Shown here one piece after another: positions 24,780 through 35,910 of a stretch of 64,000 bases of DNA. A program made the translations under genes and the position numbers. The stretch lies in assembly GCA_015680685.1 (NCBI GenBank), contig MNCI01002704.1, forward strand, positions 69,352 to 133,351, given 5' to 3'. Every line of letters begins with the position of its first letter. Within the stretch, counting starts at the first letter, position 1. The DNA is from Gnetum montanum. Its lineage: Eukaryota; Streptophyta; Gnetopsida; Gnetales; Gnetaceae. The notes below the pieces were generated by a model. The model was not told the DNA's origin and did not search any database. It saw only the letters and a program-made list of their open reading frames with translations.

Positions 24780-25420
24780 ATCATCTTAACTAATGGTATT
24801 AAATAGAAGTTCATCCCATAACGCATCCCATTGGCCATTGTTATCATTCTTGGTTTGTGCTCTCTCTTGGGTTGTAGGATTCTATGGCTGGGAACTTCTT
24901 CTTGAAGCACCACTTTGGATCCTTACTCTATGTCGACATTGTTAATAGCTAGGGGCACTACATTATCAACATGAATGATGATCTCACCCCTCTCATAAGA
25001 AAGTTAAATCTCTTGGTGGATGGGTGAGGACATGACTCGTAATTGAGCCAACCAAGATCTTCATAGTATAAGGTTAAATGTAGGCATCTCGTCCACTACT
25101 AAGAAATATAGGGTTATGGGGGATTACTTCCCTATAACAAGATCCAAGGAGATGAACCCATTGATAACAACCCCTAATCTATTAAAAGGCTTGAGAGTGG
25201 TTGTTAATGTATGTTGTATATGCTCCATCAGGCCTAACCATTCAATGATGATGTATAGGATAACATTAGTTGTAGCCCCATAATCTACATGCATCTTAAA
25301 TTTCCCCATGCATATGGTTATGAATAGATAAGTCCTAGTTACTTTACAATTTAGGAATTGGCCTTAATTTCACTATTTCAAAATACTAGGGATGTTAACT
25401 TTTTCTCCCTTGGTAAAGGA
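24780..25420 (-). pseudogene. Aspartic protease of element A
   Basis: Retropepsin that would process the polyprotein. The active-site region reads MHVDYGATTNVI (the usual form has D-S/C-G-A) and the flap/C-terminal part reads FLVVDEMPTFNLIL followed by RSWLAQL, matching the LGRPWL motif with a Gly-to-stop change. Element B has the same arrangement (MHVDDGATTNVI ... LILGRP). A conserved tail (MRYGMNF in one frame, WDALWDEL in another) ends near 24,790 and is shared with B. Confidence 0.8.
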
Positions 25421-26249
25421 AGAATCATCACGACACAGATGGATTCCTCATTTGTGGCAATGTCCTTACTAATAGGAATGGAAGTCAACATCTTGACTAA
25501 TGCCTCATGATGTGTTCCACAAGTCATGATCAGGTCATACAAGCTCAAATTTGTGTTTTTCTACTTGAGGAACTATTTGACCTAATCCATTACATTGAGG
25601 AAGTTCTTGTCATTGGCCATGGGATTGTCATCCTAGTTGTACTTCAGTTCCTCCATGCATCCAAAATGCAAACTTTGGCCTTAGGTTATTGTTACTAGGG
25701 CTTCTCCTCATTCTTTTGGCTATGGATTTTAGCATCCTCCTATGGCTTGTTCGTTAAAGCAAGTTAGGTTGAGGAGATCATGGATATAGCTAATATGGAA
25801 GTGAGCTTTGGCAGGCTCACTTTCTTTCATGCCTCAGTCTACTTGTCATCCTTATCATTATGCCTTTGCTTATGCTTCTTTATCTTCTTTGTTGAAGGAT
25901 TTTAGTTGTTAATTGTTGGTTATGAGAAAGATGCTATATCATTGGCCATCATAGAAGGTTGTTGGATGAATATGTTAGTTGGTTAGGATATAGTTGGTTA
26001 GGTTACAATGGGCTGGGGTACCATGATGTCAAAAGGTTTTCTTGGAGGCACTCATGATGGTACTCTCAAAATAGAGGAGAATCATGTGCTGGTGAAACCT
26101 AAAGAAGCCCTTTTATCATGATAGGGTACATGAATCATGAATGGTTCCCTCATAGGTGTATGATTGTTATCTATGTTGATTGTCGATATGATGTATGTAA
26201 CATTTGTGACATTCAATGTCTCCTTGTGCACTTGCATTGATTGGTTTTG

Positions 26250-28320
26250 TGGTTAGAAAAGGTTAGATGCATCTAGAACTAGTTGTTCTCTATCTCATAT
26301 TCTACAGGTCATCCTTTAGTGCAAGGTAGAAGTTTGTATCATGATCAAGTAGTTGGTGATAGTGATAAAAGTGGTCTAACTTAAAGTATTTAGGTAGCTG
26401 TTGGTCATCTTTTATTACTCTAGTAGGATCTTTGGCTATTTCACAAAGCCTATCATGCTTCTTTCAGGAAGATTTGGTCATCTATTTGTATTGAATGCAT
26501 TCACTTTTCAACAATTGGTATAATAGCTTAGATGGTTTTGATGGTAGCCAAGTGTAGTTGATCCTGTCCTTCCTTTTCAAAATTGGATTTGATTATTGTT
26601 AATGTAGTGGCCCTAGAGGTTGAAGGCTGGTTATCATGGTTATTATTAGTGGGGATCTTGGGTGGGTTGGTCCTTGCTCCTTGGTTAGTAGTTTTGGTCT
26701 CTTTGGTCATTGTTGCTATGGCCACATTTTTATGTTTTCTCTTCTCCTTGTCCCTCTACATGTGTTGATGTTTGTATGCTATATAGGCTACACCATGACT
26801 TGCCTCTGTAACATCCTCTATATTCTTGGTCTAGGAGAATTCTTAGCTAAGGAATCATGAGTCAAGGTAGTAAAGTTTGGACTTGAGAAAGTCATTAACC
26901 ACCCTCTTAAATATAGTCAAAAGGTGAATTTTGGCTATGGGATCTAGTATTTTTTTTAGGAGTTCATTCCACCATTGGATGAACTTTTCTATAGGCTTAA
27001 GGGATACCTACTTGACCTTTATTAGTTGGTCAAGTATGTTATCAAGTTTTAAGTTATACTTGAAGTGGTTAACAAACTCGGCTATCAAGTCCTCAAGAGA
27101 GGATATGGATCCTATAGGTAAGGCATGGTACAAATCAAGTGCTTTCACAATAAAGGACATACGGAAAATCCTCATGATAGTATGAGGCCATGGCTATAAC
27201 AACAAGCACTTAGATCTGAAGATTATAAGATGAGAATTAGGATCACCTTCTCCATTATACTTATTGAATTGGAAAATAGGGACACCAAGAGGTAATGTCA
27301 AGGGTGGAACCATAGGACTGATGGGATCATCCTGGGAAAAATTCATGATCTTGACACTTTGGGAAGTAGAGGCTTTGAGCCTCTTTAACTCTTCCATTGG
27401 GTCTTAGATTATTTAGAAGGCCTAATCTAGGCCTTGTGGTGGTCTTGTTGGTTGTGTGGCTTGCACATACATTTGGGATGTTTGTTCTGAGGCTTATGGT
27501 CTCACTATTGGTTGTAGGATGGATGGAACTAGTTGCATTATGGTTGTAGTTTGTGGACGAAACAAGGAAAAATATGTTTGTGCTAGTATCTACAACACAA
27601 ATAGGACAAAGGAGGTATGTAATCCATGAGTTGCTTGGTGCCCCATGGTGGACCCCACATGGGTGGTTAGTGGGTTGTGGTGAAAACCATCATCAATGGC
27701 CACACAAATTAGGGCTTAGTAGCAAAAGACCTTGATAGGTTATAAGTTGTAGGTTGTGACATTAATTGGGTTTGATGGGTGGTTATGATTGGTGTGGGAT
27801 CAACTATAGTAAGGTAGGAGAGGGTAGAAGATGGTGACACTAGGCCCATGGAGAAAAAAAATGTATTAGAGGAAGGAATTATGGCTTTGGGGGATGCTTT
27901 TTGGAAAAACCTTCTAGGATGTTTTCAAGCTCATATTTTACCCCAAACTCATCCTCTTCTTCCCATCATTCCTCTGAGCTATGCTTTTCATCCTCCTCCT
28001 CAATCTCAATCAATTGAGCTAGGATACTAGCATAGATATTGTTGAGGGATATTTGGTCATACGAGGAAGGGATATATTCCTTTCCTTTTGGATTCTTCTT
28101 CTAGATGTAGAATTAGCATGCCAATCTACATTTTGGCACAAATGTAGTTGCAACAATCTTAATTTATGGTTGAAAATTCTAGAATTTTCCTCCTAACCTT
28201 GAAAGATTTCCTATACTTGATGATAGTAGGATCTTTGGGATCGTGGACCCTCATGGCTTGTTGGATAGACCCTTTGTTAGTAAGGGTGAAAGGAAATTTG
28301 ATAGATTGTGAGAAAGACAT
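26250..28320 (-). pseudogene. gag of element A
   Basis: Capsid/nucleocapsid precursor. The start is at 28,320 (MSFSQSIKF), chosen because element B starts with the same MSF motif; it continues RVHDPKDPTIIKYRKSF. The Retrotrans_gag core is at 27,397-26,900 (VPIFQFNKYNGEGDPNSHL, then LIAEFVNHFKYNLK and EKFIQWWNELL). Next come a Lys/Thr-rich spacer (MTKETKTTNQGARTN) and a knuckle-like YHYHQLLDHDTNFY near 26,350, where the usual C-x2-H-x4-H-x4-C Cys residues have become Tyr. Frameshifts and stops throughout. Confidence 0.8.
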
Positions 28321-28916
28321 GACTATTTTATCGAAAATGTCTTGAGAGTGGCTATAAAAAAGTGAAGTTAGGATCAAATTCTAGCAAGTGAAATTTGAAA
28401 AGGATCAAATGAAGTAAAAAATTGCTAAAAACAATGTACTTATTATAAATAGTAAGTGGGGGTAACGGGGATATATCCCTTTACCAAAAAAATGGAAAGG
28501 TGAAAAGGTGGTAGAAAACTTTACCAACATTGGCTTCCTAGTTGTCACACCCCTAGATGTGGTAGGGGAAAATGAGGGGTAAGATAGGGGGATCTCATAC
28601 CTTCCAAAATTAACATTATTGAAAGGAGGATGAAAGCTATTAGAAAGGTGAAGAAAAAAAATGCAAATTTTCACAAGTGGAATTTTCAAAGAGTTTAAAT
28701 TTGATGAAAAGAAGCAAACATGGCCAAAAATAGATCACTTACTATTAGTAAGTAGAGGCCAAAGGGAGATGCACCCTTTTTGCTAGAAATAGAAAGCTAA
28801 GAATATTGACACCAAGATTCAAACATGCTAGCCTCCTATTTGTCACACCCTTGGGTGTGATACGGGAAAAGAGGTGGTGAGATGAGGGGACATTACATCT
28901 TCTAAAACCAATGTTC

Positions 28917-28959
<43 letters not shown>

Positions 28960-29326
28960 NGAAGCTTGAATCTTTCTCAAAATGGTTTTGGTAAGCTGAC
29001 AAATTCCACAACAAGGAAGGGGGTAAAGTATTTTTGGTTGGTGTTAAACCAATGTTGGTTTTTCTATGGAAATGGTAACAAGCGATGGAACATTTGCATG
29101 CAGGTGATCAATGTTGATGTTGGTTTTGGAATTCATAATAGCTACTTTGGAAACTCAATGCCCAACCAGCTACAACTTTCATGTTGGAGTTTTTTTCATA
29201 GGGGGTGAGGGGTAGTGTTGTTTGCCAAGGGAATTTAAGGTATCTACAACAAAAATCAAAATATTTTAAAGAGCAAGAAACATTGACAATGAGGGAGATA
29301 GATTTGGTCATAGAAATCTTGTGGAG
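28321..29326 (-). other. 5' leader of element A
   Basis: Between the PBS and gag. No supported coding frame. It contains two imperfect copies of a 'gtcacaccc(t)tgggtgtgatacgggaaaagaggtg' block (about 28,540-28,580 and 28,845-28,885) and a GA microsatellite. Leaders of Ogre-type elements can be long. Confidence 0.5.
28919..28959 (+). repeat. GA dinucleotide microsatellite
   Basis: About 20 uninterrupted GA units end at an undetermined base (28,960), suggesting trouble sequencing or closing the run. Its minus-strand reading gives a spurious Leu-Ser repeat. Confidence 0.95.
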
Positions 29327-29344
29327 GCCTTCCTTCTAGTGCCA
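29327..29344 (-). other. Primer-binding site of element A
   Basis: On the minus strand TGGCACTAGAAGGAAGGC lies a few bases inside the 5' LTR. Elements B (55,104-55,121, TGGTGCTAGAAGGAGGG) and F (62,012-62,030) have the same site. From memory, TGGCGCTAGAAGGAGGG-like sites flank 5' LTRs of Tat-lineage elements; I do not name the tRNA. Confidence 0.75.
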
Positions 29345-29349
29345 AGAAA

Positions 29350-30503
29350 TTATTTCAAAAAAAAATCTTGGTTGCTAAAACACTAAGGATTGTCAACCAC
29401 AAGCATCCTCAACATCAAATCCCTAGGGCCTTTGAAAAGAAATGGGATTCAAGGTATCCTAGATGGTCCAATAGATCACCAATGGACTTAGGGGTGCAAA
29501 ACAAGGATGTAAAAATATGAAAATTTATAGATCTAAAACCCAAAATGAACATAATTTGCACACAAATTGAAACTATAAAATTTATTAATTAAACAAAAAT
29601 GGGTTTAGGAATGTGTACAAAAGTGCTCATAAGAGAGTAAAGGGGGGTTCACTTGGGTAGGGGCTCGAAGTCCATTGAAGAAGATAGAATCTACTCCATG
29701 ATTTGGATGCTTAGTCACTCCTAATGTTTTCAAACCTTCTTTGATACTGCTCCAAATCTACAACTTGGGTAACTATTGGGGTTGAGAAATGTAAAGGATG
29801 AAGGCTATCAAGATGCTCCACATTGAGGTTTAGGAATCCTAGGATGGTAATGTTGACACTCTAGGCTTACAAATCACAAGGGGGGTAACATGGATAATAA
29901 GGCTACAATGGTTCCATGATGACAAGCCCCAAGAGGTTGTGTTTCTACTAAGAAGTAAGAGCTCTTGAATGCTAAATACTCAAAGTATGAAAAATGCCAA
30001 GTTTGTGGAATTGCAAAAGTATGAAACCTTAAAACAATGTTAGGGTTTAGTTTTTATAGGGTTTTGGCCATGATTTGAGTTGCAAATTGGATGCAAATGG
30101 CTGACAAATTGGCTACCAAATTACTACAAATTGCTACCATGTTTAGTGGGTAGGTGAGATCCACCCCCATGCATCCACACTAGCTAACCCCTCCACATTG
30201 GCTTTGATGTCTCATAGCTAGCTTAACCCCCGTTTAAAGGTTTGTTAGCATAGAAAGTATATACAGCCCATCAAAATTCCATTTTTGGCATTCCAAAAGG
30301 CATTTCAACTCTCTCAATCCTAAACATAAATACTAGGTGACTATTTTCACTTGGGGTATGAGGCATTTTTTAGCCCCAAAAGTATGAAATATGTGAGATT
30401 TCCCCTCATGGATTACAAACTTCACATTTACAATGATATTTTTTCTCAGGTTTCATGGGATGGGGTTACAAGGGTTAGAATATGAAAATTTGATTGTATT
30501 TCA
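29350..30503 (-). repeat. 5' LTR of element A
   Basis: Direct-repeat partner of 7,208-8,417. The outer end is followed by TTTAG (30,504-30,508), the same pentamer found at 7,203-7,207. Confidence 0.85.
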
Positions 30504-30509
30504 TTTAGC

Positions 30510-31250
30510 AATGCCTTCATCTTCTTCTCTTTGCTTCTAGGATTATTAATTTTTTAAGCTACATAACCTAGAGTCGATGGTATAGGAATCTCCTAAGGAT
30601 AAGAAAAAGCATGAAATATTTCTTTAGCATTGAAAAACTAGGTAGTGAATTATTTTTGTTTGGTGTTAAATGCTATCATTATTTTTTTTATTATATGGTA
30701 GTTTACCATCCTCTTGGCTAAGTTCTCCATGACTAGTTATTGATCTTTGAATTTAGTTTTAAGAACCTGAAGCTTTAGATTAGTAATCTCAAGATTCTTC
30801 TATCTCCATGTGAAACTTAAACTTACCCTTATATAGAAGTTATGAACTATCCACTTGCTTTTCTAGCTCTAACCTTGATGTCCTAGTATAGAGCATTATT
30901 AGATTGACATATCAAAGATTGAGAAGCTTTATGTATTTTTTTCATCTCCTTAATCTACAACTCCTTCATGCATATTTCTACCTTATTATATGAATTAAGT
31001 TCATAAAAGATGAGCTATCATTCATCATCTTGAAGTTGGATTTCTTGGAGGACATCATTCATTTTTACCTTGGGTAACTAGATCTCATTCTCATTTAATT
31101 CCTTAAGCATACCAACTTAGTTCTTGTAATGATTTTTAAATTTTTTACATTTTAGAACATAATTTTTCTAGGTGGTGATATTGATTATTAATTTCTTCTA
31201 ATGGCATCCACCTCCTCTGATGAGTCATGTTTTGGTAGGGCTCTGATATC
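30510..31250 (-). pseudogene. Coiled-coil gene remnant, copy 1
   Basis: Minus-strand frames read RRWMPLEEINNQYHHLEKLC, then MKELQIKEMKKIHKASQ and NNALY-DIKVRARKASG, rich in Lys, Glu and Gln-to-stop changes and coiled-coil-like. It is the near-duplicate of 31,381-32,110. It resembles the tail of the protein encoded at 33,000-34,700. Ends with YPQEIPIPSTLGYVA-like text. Family not certain. Confidence 0.4.
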
Positions 31251-31261
31251 AAATATTCAAT

Positions 31262-31379
31262 ATTGTGCTGACCGAAATCGTCGGTGCGGGGCTGGAATGT
31301 TGCGGGCACCGAAAGATCCGCGGGTAAGCGCAATTGACCCTGCCTCCGCTTGAGGGCAAGCTGGAGTGGACGAAGGCAN
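31262..31379. other. GC-rich foreign-looking patch ending in an N
   Basis: About 117 bp of markedly higher GC with several CpG (e.g. 'gaaatcgtcggtgcggggc', 'gatccgcgggtaagcgc') stand between two diverged copies of the same sequence, and an N follows at 31,379. It matches nothing else in the window. It may be a misassembly or contaminant junction. The minus strand reads openly (QRQ, LRLPADLSVP) but this proves nothing. Confidence 0.7.
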
Positions 31380-31380
31380 T

Positions 31381-32110
31381 CCTTCATCTTCTTCTCTTTG
31401 CTTCTAGGATCATTAATTGTTTAAGATACATAACCTAAAGTGGATGGTATAGGCATCTCCTAAGGATAAGACAAAGCATGAAATATTTCTTTAGCATTGA
31501 AAAACTAGGTAGTGAATTATTTTTGTTTGGTGTTAAATGCTATCATTATGTTTTTTGGTGTACAGTAGTTTACCATCCTCTTGGCTAAGTTCTCCATGAC
31601 TAGTTATTGATATTTGAATTTAGTTTTAAAACCCTAAATATTTAGATTAGTAATCTCTAGATTCTTCTATCTCCATGTGAAACTTAAACTTACCCTTATA
31701 TAGAAGTTATTAACTAGCCACTTGCTTTTCTAGGGCTAACCTTGATGTCCTAGTACAGAGTATTATTAGATTGACATATCGAATATTGAGAAGCTTTATG
31801 TATTTTTTCATCTCCTTAATCTACAACTTCTTCATGCATATTTCTACCTTATTATATGAATTAAGTTCATCAAAGATGAGCTATCATTCATCACCTTGAA
31901 GTTGGATTTTTTGGAGGACATCATTCATTTTTACCTTGGCTAGCTAGATCTCATTCTCATTTAATTCCTTAAGCATACCAACTTAGTTCTTGTAATGATT
32001 TTTAGATTTTTTAGATTTTAGAACATCATTTTTCTAGGTGGTGATCTTGGTTATTAATTTCTTCTAATGGCATCCACCTCCTTTGATGAGTCATGTTTTG
32101 GTAGGGCTCC
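31381..32110 (-). pseudogene. Coiled-coil gene remnant, copy 2
   Basis: Duplicate of 30,510-31,250 with several percent substitutions (for example 'ttaattttttaagctacataa' against 'ttaattgtttaagatacataa' positions). Same minus-strand coding traces. Being diverged, it is not a simple assembly echo of one haplotype, although the junction between copies is suspect. Confidence 0.4.
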
Positions 32111-32112
32111 GA

Positions 32113-32955
32113 TATTGGATATTCAATATCAGGCCGCATTATCAAGTCTCCAGTATCAAGGCATAACCTCTAATGTTGAGAATTTGATATCACCTCATCC
32201 ATGCTAGCCTATAAATACAATAGTTGGATTCATGATTTGAATATAGATTTTAGAGGTAGACATAGAGAAGTTTTGTTAGTTTGTTTCTAGTGCATGTCTA
32301 CAATGTGATGTTAAGTGATTATATGACATCCTTATTTGAGTGTGATGTACTTAGATACATTACATGTTTAGAAATAAGGATTGAGATAAGTTTCATCATT
32401 GTAACATCAACTTAGCTTTATTTTTTTTAATTACTTAAATGATTACTATTTTTCTTAGTTAATGATTATCATTTATTATTTTTTATTATTTTTGTCATTA
32501 AGAAGAATGAGTACAACTAGTCGCAAGTACTTAAGTGTAATTATTTGGTAATCTAGTAGTGTTATCATTTGGTACGCCTAGTAACGGTACGCTTGGTAAT
32601 CCTAGTGGTAGTTGCATGAAGTCTAAGGCATGTATGGAGCGTTAGGAATGGATACTCATTGCATGCAGGCTAGTTTAGACTATACCTTCTATTGTTAATT
32701 AGATTAAATGATTAATTTCTATATTATTATTAGGAGTAGTGTAAGGCTAAAATAACATCAAGAATCATATCCCTCACTTTGAACTAAACCATACATGATA
32801 AAGCTACCACTAGTCCAAGTCAGAAGATAGCAAGTTGCAATCAAGACATAATGGTCTAGATGCCACAACTATTCCCATCCATAAAATTTAATTAGATCAT
32901 GTGTGAACACTTGTGATTCATATGGTTGAGTGTAGCAGGTACTCGCTACTCATCA
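32113..32955 (+). repeat. LTR distantly related to family C
   Basis: It ends 'ttcatatggttgagtgtag...tactcgctactcatca', the same terminus as the LTRs at 1-338, 39,365 and 45,590, and shares the 'gggaatggat' and 'accatacatga' landmarks. It begins with a GATAT/ATATC-rich inverted-repeat zone and a TATAAATA box (about 32,211), as family C does. No PBS follows, so it is a 3' or solo LTR. The start is approximate. Confidence 0.6.
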
Positions 32956-32999
32956 TCCTCCATTAAGATGTGTTAGTTCTTAGCTACTAGACTTCTCAC

Positions 33000-34700
33000 A
33001 TCCTTGTATAACTTGGCCAAATATTTCCATCAGTGCTTAAGGTATCCTTCAAGTTATTCTTTTTGTTTCTCAATATTAAGTAGTCTCTTCTTCTCATTAG
33101 TCAATTATTTAATGTCCCAGTACACCTAGATAAGGTTATTATTAGTACTATGAAGCCTTACATTTAGCAAAGCTATATCTCATGTGGTCTTTTCCTTCTC
33201 TTTTTTGACTTTCTTTTGATTTTTCTAAAGCTCTTGAAAGACTTCATCCCTTTTTAGCTCTAGTCAAAGAATTAATTGGTCAAATAAGAGGACTCTAAGT
33301 TGCACAACTTTATCTACTAATTATTCCCTACAATTGGTGGCATGCTATAGTTATGCCTCAATGACTAGAAGCTTACTCTTAGTCTTCAATAGCTCTGAAT
33401 AGATTACTGAAATATCTTTTGAGATATTGAAGATCTCTAGAATTAGTTGTTTAACTTCTAATAGTCTTTTTAGAACTAATGTTATGCCATTATCATTCCT
33501 CTTGATTCGATTCTTGTAGACATTTGAATATTTGTCATCTTAGTAAAGTTAGTTATTGGTGCTACAAGAATCATTAGTGTTGTTACTTTTGTATCTATTT
33601 CTTAACCTTTGTATGATATGATTATCATTGTCGTATCACCCCCCTCTTCTAGTACCACTAAGAAGGCTATGACATTACCTAAAATATTTGGGACTTACTC
33701 TATAGGTAGGAATACCATGACTTCTTTAGTGATAAGCTTAGCTTGAACAATGACCTAACCTTTGTATGTTGAGAAAACATTAGCTAGGTCATCTTAAGGC
33801 TAGCTAATGGTCCTTATGACCTCATTTTAGTGACTCATGATTGAATGCCAATTTGATGATTCATCATTACTTGGATATTATTGCTATCACTTTCTTATTT
33901 ATCTCTAATATTCTTCTACCTCTATAGTATCGTTGGTTGGTCATGGCGATGATGCCTTCTCCTTTTGAATCCTTAGAGGTGCTTTTTTTCTCATCATTTT
34001 TTGCCAAAATGCAACTAGATCCCTTCAAAGATCACTCTACTAATGTAGAATTTCTTGATTAGGCATTAAAATGAGAGTTTGTTTCTATTCTTTTCATTTT
34101 CTTTGAAGTTTTCCTTCATCTTCAATAAGAACAATGGTGATAGATTGATAGGAAACTTCCTGTTAAGAGCCATAGACACTTTAGTAGAGAAACACATCAT
34201 CTTGCTCAACCACATCATTTGATTAAGGTGGTGCTCTACTATCTTAAAATAGACTATCTTTGGCTTTGTTAGGGTGTTATAATTCTTTTGATTAATGATG
34301 TAGCATCATTAGGTCTACTTATTTTTATCCTTTACATCTAATTATATGGACATCTTCACATGTTTTACCTCTTCATTGGGTAAACACAAGGCCTTTGCCA
34401 TGGTTGTCCACTAGTAGAAAATGGTGATGTCTTTGATTTTTATTTATACATATTGTTGAAAATTATTTCAAAATAAGTATGTTTCTTCTAGGTACCGTTC
34501 CCCACTAGAGAAAATTATGAGCCAAAGATGGAATTCCTATCATTGTGTCTTGCCTTCTTGAGGAATGAACTCCAAGAATGATGTAAAGTTGGATTCTTGA
34601 AAACCATTCTTTGGAATTATTTTCTTTTGAATTTTTATATCTAAGTCTTTATGAGTGTGACCTTTGGGCTTCACTTGGTCGTATACACTTCATTCTATCT
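33000..34700 (-). pseudogene. Plant-transposon-type protein with coiled-coil tail (decayed)
   Basis: The minus strand from about 34,430 reads TMAKALCLPNEEVKHVKMSI, then MMCFSTKVSMALNRKFPINL and LSFQCLIKKFYISRVIFEG. This resembles the C-terminal half of the 'putative plant transposon protein' domain (PF20167-like). A coiled-coil tail follows at about 33,460-33,000 (YSELLKTKSKLLVIEA, RDEVFQEL-KNQKKVKKEKEK, LTNEKKRLLNIEKQKE). Q-to-stop changes are frequent. The family call is by eye and tentative; the coiled coil is clear. Confidence 0.45.
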
Positions 34701-35910
34701 AGAATTCCCTATTTTTGTAGTGAAAATATGATGAATAGATATCACCTCCAATTCTTCCCTTAGAGGGCTAGTAGCATGTGTGGCCTCAATTACTTACTTA
34801 GCTTCTTATTACTATTGTTGTTATTATTCTTGCCATCCTTTTGGACACTTATTCCTTGGCTATAAAATTTCACTCACTTTGGAACCTCTGTCCATTAATT
34901 AACCTTTAACATGGATGTAAGAATTGTTATGCTTTGACCATCTTTTAGTTAGCTTGATTTGTAAAATGTAGCATTAATGCTCTTAAGTAATTATACTCTT
35001 ATGATTCTAAGGTTCTAATGTAGCTAAGAAGTGTTAATTTTTGATTAATAATTATTATTTTAATCCTTAAATACCTTCTCTAATAACCATTAGGTGTTTC
35101 AAAAGTTTTAGAATTCTTAGTCCTAATGCCTCCATGACATAGAGCTCAACTCCAAAAACTTATTGTAATGTCCCATCCATTATTAATGGTGGAAAAAATT
35201 GTAAATAATGTAATTAACCTTCAAATGAAGGAGCACCTTGTTATGAGGAGTTACTATTATTCATGTATTCCTTAGGAAAGGGTTTGACCTATGCCATTTA
35301 AGATCAAGGTTAGAGCTCGTGCCAAGCATGGAGTTACAAAGCCAAAAGAGGAAAGTTATGGGAGTTTGGAAGGATAAGAAGGGATTAATCACCCCTTTGG
35401 TAACATAGCCTAACCATGGTGGTAGTGTCGGATTGCCTCTAAGGCTTAAGTAACATGGAAAGATAACCTAGAGCGTGTTACAATACTCTTTTCTATTAAT
35501 TAATTTTTTGTTTTTCTTGTTTCATTCTTTAGTATGAATTATTTAATTACTAGCTAATTAATTTATTAAATATTTATAACGTTTCTAGTATATTATCTAA
35601 GAAAATGATGAATGTAATAAATTAAGTGATTGTATTTTTACAACATCTGGGAACGAGATGTCATAGTTGCTATTGGAGTGAGCCATGATTTAGGAACCAA
35701 AGTGGAAGAAAAATATTATTTTATTATTATTATTATTATTATTATAAAACATAAGTACATCTAATAAAATAAATGAAATTGAAGAAAATATTATTTTATT
35801 TTATTCTGTAACAAAGGAGGAGGAAGAGGAAGTACATCTAACTAGAATATAGAAAAGGAAGAATAGGTGAAAGAAGCAGCATGGGAAAGATGTAAAGAAA
35901 GCAATTGTGA
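34701..35910. other. Non-coding stretch with TTA microsatellite
   Basis: No coding frame recognised. A run of about ten TTA/ATT triplets lies at 35,716-35,746. Confidence 0.5.

Larger units (their letters stand above)
7208..30503 (-). mobile_element. Element A: 23.3-kb Tat/Ogre-like Ty3/Gypsy LTR retrotransposon
   Basis: Two directly repeated LTRs (7,208-8,417 and about 29,350-30,503) begin TGAAACACC/TGAAATAC on the minus strand. TTTAG lies directly outside both ends (7,203-7,207 and 30,504-30,508), a 5-bp target duplication. A primer-binding site lies beside the 5' LTR and a purine tract beside the 3' LTR. Sense order on the minus strand is gag, protease, [antisense gene and tandem array], RT, RNase H, second RNase H, integrase. 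The DxIGPI integrase start and dual RNase H are Tat-clade features. Ogre elements are known to reach about 25 kb, so the length is possible. The LTRs differ clearly from each other, so the insertion is old and inactive. Confidence 0.85.

Noticed and set aside
28745-29014. 89-residue minus-strand open frame with Leu-Ser repeat
   Set aside because: It is produced by the GA microsatellite and crosses an N; not a gene.
24780-30503. Gag-protease of element A as a separate element from the pol at 9,310-12,789
   Set aside because: No extra LTR pair lies between them, the outer LTRs share a TTTAG duplication, and both halves are Tat type; a single element is the simpler reading.
31145-31387. 80-residue minus-strand open frame
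   Set aside because: It joins the coiled-coil remnant to the GC-rich patch and an N; a chimera of the assembly.
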